From contig DATFDL010000680.1 of the NCBI GenBank assembly GCA_035252155.1, positions 1 through 9,851 on the forward strand: a stretch of DNA of 9,851 bases, written 5' to 3'. Numbering within the stretch: position 1 is the first letter of the stretch; each line of letters opens with the position of its first letter. A program made the position numbers and the translations under genes. Shown here one piece after another: positions 1 through 6,750 of the stretch. This DNA comes from JAICLL01 sp035252155 (lineage in GTDB: Bacteria > Planctomycetota > Planctomycetia > Pirellulales > JAICIG01). The notes under the pieces were generated by a model. The model was not told the DNA's origin. It searched no databases and saw only the letters and a program-made list of their open reading frames with translations.

Positions 1-34
1 TGGCCAGCAACAACATCGAACCAAGCTTCCACAT
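1..34 (-). CDS. Start of a small exported protein, cut by the window edge
   Basis: Only the first 11 codons are in the window: ATG at 34, reading MWKLGSMLLLA, then the edge. A good ribosome binding site (AAGGAGAA) lies 6 bases before the ATG. A Lys at position 3 followed by a hydrophobic run is what a signal peptide start looks like. Seven of 11 residues match the first 11 of the secreted protein at 200-484 (MFKLLSMFLVA), so the two may be tandem paralogues. Function cannot be inferred from this fragment. The call rests on the ribosome binding site and the similarity only. Confidence 0.55.
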   Translation of the reverse strand, partial: MWKLGSMLLLA

Positions 35-102
35 GTCAGGTTCTCCTTCCAAAAAAGTTTCGATTCAAAAAACGCTTTCCTCGCCGGGCCGCGGCGTCGG
101 CG

Positions 103-138
103 TTCCCTGGCCCAAGACGAGGAGCCTGGGCCAGGGAA
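103..138. terminator. Strong 12-bp hairpin between two small secreted-protein genes
   Basis: TTCCCTGGCCCA (103-114) is followed after a 12-base loop by its exact reverse complement (127-138). It sits about 60 bases after the stop of the gene at 200-484 and about 70 bases before the start at 34, both on the minus strand. It could end or attenuate transcription between them. There is no run of T on either side, so a classic intrinsic terminator is not shown; a processing stem or a dispersed palindrome are alternatives. Confidence 0.4.
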
Positions 139-199
139 ACACGCCCAACGCACAACTCGCGGCGGCAAGCCCCTCCTGGCTCGCCGACACAGATACCAA

Positions 200-484
200 T
201 TAGTAGCCGAGTATTTTGCGCGTGGCGGTCCACGACGGGCCGCTATACGAGCGGCCGCGCCGCATCGACGGCGCGCGATACGCCGGCCCGGGCGACACCG
301 AGTAGCGGCGGATCGACTGGCGGCCGTTTTGGGTGACCGCGGTCGGCGCTCGCGAGGCGCGGGCCGTTTGGGCAGGCGCCGGCGCGGCCGCCTGATCCGA
401 ACCGCAGCCGCACGCCATCGCGGAATTCACGCCGGCCACCGTCGTAGCGCCGGCAACGAGGAACATCGAAAGCAGTTTGAACAT
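200..484 (-). CDS. Small secreted protein with a CGCG N-terminus (hypothetical)
   Basis: 94 aa starting MFKLLSMFLVAG. The ATG at 484 is chosen because AAGGAGA lies just upstream and a signal peptide begins there; an upstream in-frame start would add 24 residues encoded across the hairpin at 515-534. The signal peptide probably ends at AMA (about residue 24), leaving a mature protein that begins CGCGSD. The two Cys at this end could bind a metal or form a disulphide, which is inference. The rest is low complexity, first rich in Ala, Pro and Gln, then in Arg, Ser, Gly and Tyr, with a basic charge and no known domain. Its place downstream of Cys-rich metal-locus genes is the only hint of function. 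I do not recognise a named family. Confidence 0.72.
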   Translation of the reverse strand: MFKLLSMFLVAGATTVAGVNSAMACGCGSDQAAAPAPAQTARASRAPTAVTQNGRQSIRRYSVSPGPAYRAPSMRRGRSYSGPSWTATRKILGY

Positions 485-514
485 GGCTGATCTCCTTGAA
501 AATGCTTGTAGGTC

Positions 515-534
515 GTCAGGCTTTCCAGCCTGAC
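515..534. repeat. REP-like palindrome, 8-bp stem
   Basis: GTCAGGCT (515-522), loop TTCC, AGCCTGAC (527-534): a perfect 8-bp stem with a tetraloop. It lies about 30 bases upstream of the start at 484. From memory, close versions of this palindrome occur in many copies in planctomycete genomes, so a dispersed repeat is the most likely reading. It could also fold in the leader RNA of the 94-aa gene. Confidence 0.6.
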
Positions 535-590
535 AGGAATTACTCGTAACGCCCACCTATACCGCTCGCGGCCGACGCCGCGCCCGAGGT

Positions 591-680
591 CTGTAGGGAA
601 CGGACTCCGTGCCGTTCCGCGAACTGCGAATCGACGTCGTCCCGCCCCTCACGGAACGCCACGGAGGGCGCTGCCTACAG
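591..680. repeat. Long imperfect inverted repeat, 33-bp arms
   Basis: The arm at 591-623 and the reverse complement of the arm at 648-680 agree at 26 of 33 positions, with a 24-base spacer. Both arms begin at their outer ends with CTGTAGG and carry CTCCGTG and CGTTCCG. The left arm also folds on itself (GGAACGG with CCGTTCC). The element lies in the 258-base gap between the genes at 200-484 and 743-1243. It has no coding content. It looks like two facing copies of a dispersed repeat; it could instead act as a bidirectional terminator. Confidence 0.6.
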
Positions 681-742
681 AGAAACGGCGCGAGCAATCG
701 CGCAGCCGCAAACGCCGCGCAAGGCGCTTCAGAGAAAGAGAA

Positions 743-1243
743 TCAGATCAGCAGATGCCGATACGCGACCACTCGATCGAGCGGCGGACCCGTATCGAAC
801 TCGCCGACCTCTGCCGCGACCGCCGGATAAGCGATCGCGCCCGTCTCGATCAGACAGACGGTAAGGATCAGCAAATCATCGCACGGCGCGCTGACCGCGA
901 CCGGCGACATGCTGACCGGGTTGAATACCGGCTGGCAGCAGGTCCGCGACTGCATGCCCTCGCCGGGCAGGCCCGCGCCATGCTGGCAACAATCTGCCTG
1001 ATGTTCGGCAGCCTTCGGCGCCAGACAGCAATCGCAATCGGCTTCGTCGGCGTGATGAGCGGCGCAGCAGCCCGCGTGCGCCGAACCAATGAGAACCGCG
1101 GCCGACTGATTGCGATGGCCGCAGAAGAGCTTGAATTGCCCGTTCGCACAGAGACAGCCAGTGCTCGGCATGCCGACGAAAACCGCCAAGGGAATCATCC
1201 CCCAGACGACAACGGCCGACATTTGGGTGCGAAAACAGTTCAT
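743..1243 (-). CDS. Cys-rich exported protein of the metal locus (hypothetical)
   Basis: 166 aa starting MNCFRTQMSAVVVWG. The ATG at 1243 is preferred over the in-frame TTG at 1261 because GAAGAG precedes it and the hydrophobic segment follows at once. A signal or membrane segment spans about residues 8-25, followed by STGC (Cys30), which is a poor but possible lipobox. Fifteen Cys follow a paired pattern: C30, C32, C41, CC59-60, C70, CC72-73, CC85-86, CC102-103, C121, C130, with His at 43, 56, 63, 64, 81 and 88. Residues 30-43 (CLCANGQFKLFCGH) look like a metal-binding knuckle. A more hydrophobic stretch lies at about 121-145. It is transcribed in the same direction as the efflux genes, 154 bases after the 137-aa lipoprotein gene, with a promoter candidate of its own. 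A role in binding metal outside the cytoplasm is inference. No named family is recognised. Confidence 0.7.
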   Translation of the reverse strand: MNCFRTQMSAVVVWGMIPLAVFVGMPSTGCLCANGQFKLFCGHRNQSAAVLIGSAHAGCCAAHHADEADCDCCLAPKAAEHQADCCQHGAGLPGEGMQSRTCCQPVFNPVSMSPVAVSAPCDDLLILTVCLIETGAIAYPAVAAEVGEFDTGPPLDRVVAYRHLLI

Positions 1244-1270
1244 GTCTCTTCGGTCAGTCAAATTGGCAAA

Positions 1271-1284
1271 CGATCCTAAGATCG
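1271..1284. other. Small hairpin in the leader of the 166-aa gene
   Basis: CGATC, loop CTAA, GATCG forms a perfect 5-bp stem. GGC at 1265-1267 and GCC at 1285-1287 can extend it across a 3-base bulge. It falls between the promoter candidate at 1309-1337 and the start codon at 1243, so it would be in the 5' untranslated RNA. A palindromic operator is the alternative. No known riboswitch is recognised. Confidence 0.3.
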
Positions 1285-1308
1285 GCCCATACCCTTCCCA
1301 CCTTGAGT

Positions 1309-1337
1309 ATTCTTCGTTCCAACAATGCCCTTGTCAA
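1309..1337 (-). promoter_or_regulatory. Sigma70-like promoter candidate for the 166-aa Cys-rich gene
   Basis: On the minus strand a perfect TTGACA (1332-1337) is followed by a 17-base spacer and AAGAAT (1309-1314, 4 of 6 matches to TATAAT). The inferred start of transcription is near 1302, giving a leader of about 60 bases before the ATG at 1243. Spacing and the -35 box are good; the -10 box is weak. Planctomycete promoters are not well known to me, so this is provisional. Confidence 0.45.
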
Positions 1338-1397
1338 TGATTTAGCCCCCATTTGATCTTCACTGGGAAGATTCGAGCCGCCTTAACAAGGTATGCC

Positions 1398-1811
1398 TTA
1401 ACCATTTACGTGGTCCGTGAGCACCGGCTTGGCCATATCGTGTTCATGCTCTTCCTCTTCGCGCGGCTCCTCCGCCTCCGGCTTGGGCGGCTTGCGGCCG
1501 TACTTGGCCTCATACTGCGCGGCGAATTTTTCCTGGAATTCCGGGTGGCAGATAAAGCACTGCGACTCGGGCCGGTCGTGCTCCTGACACCAGTCGTCTT
1601 TGGCCTTGAACTGGGCGACTAACCGGTTGTCGCACTGCGCGCAAACTTCCTCGGGCACGCCATGCTCGTCGCACCACCAGCTTTCATGACCATGCCCCAC
1701 GCCGCGCGACTGCGTTTCCGGCGCCGGCGCGACGGGCGTTTTTCCACACCCGGCGATCCCCACGGCCAAAAGAGCGAACCATCCCGCGACCAAATACTTG
1801 CTAACCAACAT
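1398..1811 (-). CDS. Lipoprotein with two WCxEH-CxxC metal-binding-like motifs
   Basis: 137 aa. The ATG at 1811 follows AAAGGAG closely; an earlier in-frame start adds only five residues. A lipoprotein signal ends at the canonical lipobox IAGC, with Cys22 as the lipidated residue, so the protein should sit on a membrane facing the periplasm. After GHGH (39-42) come two copies of one motif: WC47DEHGVPEEVC57AQC60 and WC75QEHDRPESQC85FIC88H. The Cys and His spacing is conserved between copies, 28 residues apart, as in metal or redox sites. The tail is charged, with an acidic/His stretch (about 113-125, EEEEHEH). The gene starts 21 bases after the czcA stop and almost certainly shares its mRNA. 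The same motif appears twice in CzcB here, so a metal chaperone or sensor serving this pump is the inferred role. No named family is recognised. Confidence 0.82.
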   Translation of the reverse strand: MLVSKYLVAGWFALLAVGIAGCGKTPVAPAPETQSRGVGHGHESWWCDEHGVPEEVCAQCDNRLVAQFKAKDDWCQEHDRPESQCFICHPEFQEKFAAQYEAKYGRKPPKPEAEEPREEEEHEHDMAKPVLTDHVNG

Positions 1812-1832
1812 GGCGTCTCCTTTCAAAGAAAA

Positions 1833-4800
1833 TCAAAACGAACCTACTTCCACAAGCTGTTTGGGCGAAACGCTCGCGCGGCGTTCGTCGCGCGTCTCCA
1901 ACGGCGATTTGAACAGTAGATAAAGCACGCGCAACACCAACAACGACATAATCATGGCCCCGATCACCCCGCCGATGACCACCGTGGCCAGCGGGCGCTG
2001 CACCTCGGCCCCCATGCCGGTGCTGAACGCCATCGGCAAGAAACCGAGACTGGCAACCAAGGTGGTCATCAGCACCGGCCGCAGCCGGGTGATCGCCGCG
2101 TTCATCACCGCCTCTTCCAACGGCTGGCCTTGCTGTCGCAGTTGCCGCACGTAAGAGACCAGGATCATGTCGTCGAGCACGGCCACCCCCGACAGCGCGA
2201 TGAAGCCGATGGCCGCCGAGATCGAAAACGGCATGTCGCGAAGCCAGAGCGCGAAGATGCCACCGACCCACCCGAAGGGCACGCCCGTGAAGACACGCAA
2301 GGCATCGACGAGGTTGTGATAGGTGAAATACAGCAGCAAGAAGATCAGCGCCGCGGCGACCGGCACCACTACCAGCAGCCGCGCCCGCGCCCGCTGCAAG
2401 TGTTCAAATTGACCGCCCAACTCGACAAAATAGCGCCCCGGCGGCAACGTCAACTCCTGCTGGATCCGCTGTTGGGCCTCCGCCACGAAGCTGCCGATGT
2501 CGCGCCCGCGCACGTTGGCCGAGACCGTGACGCGGCGCTGGCCCCATTCGCGCGTGATGGTCGACGGTCCCTGCAAGATCTGCACGCTCGCCAGCCGCGA
2601 CAGCGGCAACCGCTCGCCCGAGGCCGTGGGGATCAGCATCGCGCCGATCTTCTCCGGACCGTCGCGAAAGGCGTCGGGTAAGCGCACCACCAGCGGAAAG
2701 CGAAGCTGGCCCTCGATCACTTCGCCCAACGGCTTGCTGCCGATCGACTCGATCAGGTCGGTCACCACTTTGGCCGGCACGCCGTGGCGGGCGAGTTGTT
2801 CTTGATCGAGCTTGATTTCCAAGACCGGCTGCCCGGTGATCTGTTCGGTGCTGACGTCGGCGCTGCCGCGGACCGTGTTGAGGATGGCCTCGATCTCGCC
2901 GCCCTTGGCGGCCAGCACGTCGAGATCGTCGCCATACAGCTTGACGGCCACGTCGGCCCGCACGCCCGAAACCATCTCGTTCAGCCGCATTTCGATCGGC
3001 TGCAAGAACGCCAGCCGCTGGCCCGGCATGTCGCGCAACTGTTTTTCGATCAGCTCGGTCAGCTCGGCCTGCGTCGCGGCCTTGGTCCATTGCTTTCGCG
3101 GCTTCAGGGCGATGAACATGTCGGTCAGCTCGACGCCCATCGGGTCGGTGGCGATTTCCGCCGTGCCGATTCGGCTCCAGACGTGCTCGACTTCATCGGG
3201 GAACTCGGCCAGCACCGCACGCTCCATGCGCGTGTTGTATTCGATGGAGTCATCCAGATCCGTTCCCGCCAGCCGCACGATATTGATGGCGATGGCGCCT
3301 TCGGAGAGCCGTGGTACGAACTCGGTGCCGAGATTTGGGGCAATCATGCCAAAGGCGATGAACAACACGCAGGCCGCGAAGCCGACGACCAGCGTCTTAT
3401 GGTGCATCGAAAACCGCAGAATCGGAGCGTGCAGCCGGTGCGCCAGCCGCATTAGCAGCGGCTCGCGCTCTTCGAGGTTCTTGGGCAACACTAGGCTGGC
3501 CAGCACCGGCATCAGCGTCAGCGATAGGATCATCGATCCCACCAGGGCGAAGATCACCGTCAGGGCCATCGGCCGGAACAATTTGCCTTCGATTCCCTCC
3601 AACGTCAGGATAGGCAGGTAGACGATCATGATGATTAGCTCGCCGAACATCGTCGGCTTGCGCACCTCAACCGCGGCGTCGCGGACGATGTCGATCATGC
3701 TCCGCCGCGCCGTGTCTCCGTGGGCGACGTGCCGCACGCAGTTTTCGATCATCACCACCGAGCTATCGACGATCATGCCAAAGTCGACGGCCCCCAGGCT
3801 CAACAAGCTGGCGGCGATGCCGAACCGCAGCATGCCCGAAAACGCGAACAGCATCGACAGCGGAATGGCCAGCGCCACGATCAAGGCGGCCCGCAGGTTG
3901 CCCAGAAAGAGAAATAGCACGGCGATCACCAGCAGCCCGCCCTCGAACAGGTTGTTCTTGACGGTGCCGATGACGTGATTGACCAACTGCGTGCGATCGT
4001 AGACCGGCACGACCTGCACGTTGGCGGGCAGAGTCTGAATGATTTCGTTCAGCCGGTTTTTCATGGCCCAGGTGACTTGATGCGTGTTTTCGCCCATCAG
4101 CATGAAGCCCAGCCCCATCACCACTTCGCCTTGGCCGTCGGCGGTGACCGCCCCGCGGCGGATTTCAGAACCGATCACCACGTCGGCCACGTCGCCCACG
4201 CGGACGGGCACGCCGTCTTCGGCCTTGATCACGATGGCCTTGATCTGCTCGACGTTCACGGTGCGGCCGGCGCCGTGGACGAGCAGGCTTTGCGTTCCCG
4301 CGCGGACGTTGCCGCCGCCGACGTTGCGATTGTTGTCAATCACGGCCTGGGCCACTTCGTCAAAAGTCAGCCCGTATTCGATCAACCGGTTCGGATCGAT
4401 CCGCACCTGGTACTGCTTTTCATATCCGCCCCAACTGTTGATTTCGGCCACGCCCTTGACGGTCCGCATCTTGGGTTTGATCACCCAGTCGTGAATGGTG
4501 CGCAGCTCGGTGACGTCGTTTCCCTTGCCGGTCACGACGTAATGGAAGACTTCGCCCAGGCCGGTGGCCACCGGCCCCATTTTGGGCCGTCCGATCCCCT
4601 CGGCCAGCTCGACCGTCGCCAGCCGCTCGTTGATCAACTGCCGAGCGAAGTAAATATCGGTACCGTCTTCAAACGTGACGACCACCTGAGAAAAGCCAAA
4701 CTTCGAGACCGAGCGCATGTTCTCGAGGCCGGGCAGCCCGCCGATCGCCTGCTCGATCGGAAAGGTGATCCGTTGCTCGACTTCTTCGGGACCGAGAGCC

Positions 4801-4961
4801 GGGGCGACGGTGTTGACTTGCACTTGCACCGGCGTGGTGTCGGGGAAGGCATCGATATCGAGATACCGTAGCGAAATTCCTCCGACCACCGCCAGGGCCG
4901 CCGCCGCCAGCAGAACCAAGAAGCGGTTTCGCAACGATACGTCGATGATCCAATTGAGCAT
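1833..4961 (-). CDS. czcA: Heavy-metal efflux RND pump, CzcA type
   Basis: 1042 aa, the normal length for this family. The inner membrane trimer uses proton flow to drive metal cations through the adaptor and an outer membrane channel. The start at 4961 follows an excellent AAGGAGG. TM1 is at about 14-33 and the first porter domain at about 35-335; a membrane block holds TM2-6 (about 340-495), TM7 lies at about 523-540, the second porter domain follows, and TM8-12 occupy about 860-1018. TM4 carries DFGMIVDSSVVMIEN (393-407) with the acidic residues D393, D399 and E406 that match the proton relay of CzcA; the usual Gly after the second Asp is Ser. CusA's Cu(I) methionines at 623 and 672 align, from memory, with Leu and Glu here, which argues against a CusA-type pump. 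TM10 holds an unusual Asp pair, D930-D931, where CzcA usually has Asn-Gly. The gene is 16 bases after czcB and 21 before the lipoprotein gene. Metal specificity cannot be fixed; Zn, Co or Cd are the family norm. Confidence 0.95.
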   Translation of the reverse strand: MLNWIIDVSLRNRFLVLLAAAALAVVGGISLRYLDIDAFPDTTPVQVQVNTVAPALGPEEVEQRITFPIEQAIGGLPGLENMRSVSKFGFSQVVVTFEDGTDIYFARQLINERLATVELAEGIGRPKMGPVATGLGEVFHYVVTGKGNDVTELRTIHDWVIKPKMRTVKGVAEINSWGGYEKQYQVRIDPNRLIEYGLTFDEVAQAVIDNNRNVGGGNVRAGTQSLLVHGAGRTVNVEQIKAIVIKAEDGVPVRVGDVADVVIGSEIRRGAVTADGQGEVVMGLGFMLMGENTHQVTWAMKNRLNEIIQTLPANVQVVPVYDRTQLVNHVIGTVKNNLFEGGLLVIAVLFLFLGNLRAALIVALAIPLSMLFAFSGMLRFGIAASLLSLGAVDFGMIVDSSVVMIENCVRHVAHGDTARRSMIDIVRDAAVEVRKPTMFGELIIMIVYLPILTLEGIEGKLFRPMALTVIFALVGSMILSLTLMPVLASLVLPKNLEEREPLLMRLAHRLHAPILRFSMHHKTLVVGFAACVLFIAFGMIAPNLGTEFVPRLSEGAIAINIVRLAGTDLDDSIEYNTRMERAVLAEFPDEVEHVWSRIGTAEIATDPMGVELTDMFIALKPRKQWTKAATQAELTELIEKQLRDMPGQRLAFLQPIEMRLNEMVSGVRADVAVKLYGDDLDVLAAKGGEIEAILNTVRGSADVSTEQITGQPVLEIKLDQEQLARHGVPAKVVTDLIESIGSKPLGEVIEGQLRFPLVVRLPDAFRDGPEKIGAMLIPTASGERLPLSRLASVQILQGPSTITREWGQRRVTVSANVRGRDIGSFVAEAQQRIQQELTLPPGRYFVELGGQFEHLQRARARLLVVVPVAAALIFLLLYFTYHNLVDALRVFTGVPFGWVGGIFALWLRDMPFSISAAIGFIALSGVAVLDDMILVSYVRQLRQQGQPLEEAVMNAAITRLRPVLMTTLVASLGFLPMAFSTGMGAEVQRPLATVVIGGVIGAMIMSLLVLRVLYLLFKSPLETRDERRASVSPKQLVEVGSF

Positions 4962-4977
4962 GGCGTCTTGCCTCCTT

Positions 4978-6621
4978 TCAATCGCCCGCGCAGCCGCAGC
5001 CCGCGCCCAGGTTGCCTTTGAGAAGTTGCGCTTCGAGCACGACGCTGTTTTTGGCCGCGACGATTTCGCCCGGCAACAACCCCACGATGATCTCCGTGTT
5101 ACCGGCGTCTTTCACGCCCGTGCGGACCTTTCGAACGTGGAAGAATTTCGGCGCGTCGGGTTTCAAAAAGTCTTTGTCTCGCACAAAGACCACCTGGCAG
5201 CAGCCGTCGGAATGCACGGCCTCGTCGGGCACGACGACGGCGCGCGGCTCCTGGCGGAGCACGATGCGTCCTGTCCCAAAGGTGTTCGCGCGGAGCCGGC
5301 CCTCGGGGTTCGGCAAATCGACGCGCACCTTTAACGTCCGCGTCCGATCGTCGATCGCCGTGCTAATCCATGATAATGTGCCAGCTACATCGGTTTCGCG
5401 CCCCGCGTCGCTGGGTCGAAACAAGACCTGCTGGCCAAGCGAGAGATATTGGGCGTCGTCCTGACGCACGTCGAGCATCAGCCACATCTGGTCCAGATCG
5501 GCAATGGAAAACAGCGGGCTGCTGGTATCGACCACTTCTCCGGCCACGAGATCGCGCTCGACAACTTCCCCGGCGATCGGCGAGCGAATGGGAAATAGGT
5601 TGGAGGTGGAAGCCTTGGGTTCGAGCTGCTCGGCGATCGCGTCCGGAAGGCCCAGCAGACGCAGTTGCTCGCCGATTTCGTCGAGGCCGATATCCGCCAG
5701 GTCGTCCGCGCGTATGGTCAGCCCCAAATTGATCAGGGCTTGTTCCGCGCCTTCCAGCGCGATCTGCGCATCTTCCAATGCGGCTTCCGCCGCTCGGAAC
5801 TCCCGACCGGTTACCAGACGGCCGCTGGACAGCGGCTTGAGCTTTTCTACGGTGGCCGTTTCGTGCCGCAGGTGGGCGACGGCCTGCAGAAATTCCGCTT
5901 TGGCCCGCCCGACTTCCGCGGCATCGATCAAGGCCAGCACTTCGCCGCGCTTTACGCGGTCGCCGACTTGCTTCAAGACGCGCCACGCCGTGCCCGACAC
6001 TCGGCTGGCGAGGTGCGCCATGCGGGTCTGATCGTAGACAATTTCGCCGTTGGCCACCGCGGCCTCGACGACAGGCCGCTGATGCGCGACGTCGATGTCG
6101 ACGCCCACCTTGTCGACGGCCGCCTGCGACGCGAATTGAATCCTTCGCAGGTGGAGTTTGCAGCGGCTGTTGTTTTCCGGCCGGGGCCGAAGGCCTAACG
6201 CCCGCGAGGCTTGGTCCAGGTCGGCGGGTATGACGCTCGGCACGTCCTTGAGTTGGGCCACATCGGGATGGTGCAGCGGGCACTGCGCTACGCCATGCTC
6301 CTTGCACCAGCCGTAATCTTTATCCGGCGTCGTCAAGTCCGGCTGGCATTCGATGCATTGCGATTCCGCCACGTTGTGCTCTTGACACCAGGCCTCGCTC
6401 GGCTCGTCGCCGCGGCCGATCAGCGTCGAGAACTTAGGCAGCGTCCAATCGGTCTGATGACCCCAGTAGGCGACCGCCGCCAGCATAACCAGAACAAATA
6501 GCGTGGGCGCGGCGTGCAACGCCTTTCGCCACCCCGCCGGGCGGCGGCCCGCGGCCGATGTTGCTGGTGCATAGCTAGCCGCGGGCGCGCGCAATTCGCG
6601 ATGCGTCGTGGTTTGAGCCAT
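4978..6621 (-). CDS. czcB: RND periplasmic adaptor (membrane fusion protein), CzcB type, with Cys-rich N-terminus
   Basis: 547 aa, longer than most adaptors. The ATG at 6621 follows AGAGGA. Residues 1-35 are basic and probably cytosolic, then one membrane anchor (about 36-53). Next come two Cys/His motifs: WC79QEHNVAESQC89IEC92 and WC106KEHGVAQC114PLHH118. The second is degenerate, with His taking the place of the last Cys. The adaptor core follows: first lipoyl half about 185-235, alpha-helical hairpin about 236-300, an extra segment to about 343, second lipoyl half about 345-375 (SPIAGEVVERDLVAGEVV), beta-barrel to about 455 and a membrane-proximal domain to about 535. CC474-475 lies in the latter. 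The tail ends GAGCGCAGD, a further possible metal ligand pair. It links the CzcA trimer to an outer membrane channel. The stop codon TGA overlaps the start of the czcA ribosome binding site, so translation may be coupled. The Cys motifs as metal-loading sites are inference. Confidence 0.93.
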   Translation of the reverse strand: MAQTTTHRELRAPAASYAPATSAAGRRPAGWRKALHAAPTLFVLVMLAAVAYWGHQTDWTLPKFSTLIGRGDEPSEAWCQEHNVAESQCIECQPDLTTPDKDYGWCKEHGVAQCPLHHPDVAQLKDVPSVIPADLDQASRALGLRPRPENNSRCKLHLRRIQFASQAAVDKVGVDIDVAHQRPVVEAAVANGEIVYDQTRMAHLASRVSGTAWRVLKQVGDRVKRGEVLALIDAAEVGRAKAEFLQAVAHLRHETATVEKLKPLSSGRLVTGREFRAAEAALEDAQIALEGAEQALINLGLTIRADDLADIGLDEIGEQLRLLGLPDAIAEQLEPKASTSNLFPIRSPIAGEVVERDLVAGEVVDTSSPLFSIADLDQMWLMLDVRQDDAQYLSLGQQVLFRPSDAGRETDVAGTLSWISTAIDDRTRTLKVRVDLPNPEGRLRANTFGTGRIVLRQEPRAVVVPDEAVHSDGCCQVVFVRDKDFLKPDAPKFFHVRKVRTGVKDAGNTEIIVGLLPGEIVAAKNSVVLEAQLLKGNLGAGCGCAGD

Positions 6622-6675
6622 AGCTCGTCCTCTGGAAAAAAATGCAAATCGCCAGCCAAGAAGCGCTCGGAAAGG

Positions 6676-6733
6676 CCGCGCGGTGCCTTTGTGGCCGGCG
6701 CGCGGTCACACGGTTAGGGCGCTGCGAAGCGCC
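6676..6733. other. Two GC-rich hairpins between the 148-aa gene and czcB
   Basis: One stem pairs CCGCGC (6676-6681) with GCGCGG (6700-6705), with an inner GCC/GGC. The other is GGCGCT (6718-6723), loop GCGA, AGCGCC (6728-6733). On the minus strand they lie in the 129-base gap after the stop at 6751 and before the czcB start at 6621. Neither is followed by a T run. They could lower read-through into czcB or protect mRNA ends; in GC-rich DNA such stems also arise by chance. Confidence 0.3.
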
Positions 6734-6750
6734 ATTCATGAGCTAGCGAT

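Noticed and set aside
36..233. 65-aa minus-strand frame at the left end
   Set aside because: It runs through the 12-bp hairpin at 103-138 and overlaps the end of the 94-aa gene; no ribosome binding site or protein pattern.
755..1279. 174-aa plus-strand frame opposite the Cys-rich gene
   Set aside because: Arg-rich composition typical of an antisense frame; the minus-strand frame has a signal peptide and patterned Cys.
1380..1402. Direct repeat GCCTTAAC, two copies 15 bases apart, just past and across the lipoprotein stop
   Set aside because: Eight bases repeated once in a 23-base stretch is weak, and no regulatory context supports it.
1954..4871. Several long plus-strand open frames opposite czcA (for example 2130-2681, 2784-3455, 3975-4871)
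   Set aside because: They are antisense shadows of a clear 1042-residue pump gene in GC-rich DNA. None has a ribosome binding site or recognisable domain, and they overlap each other in different frames.
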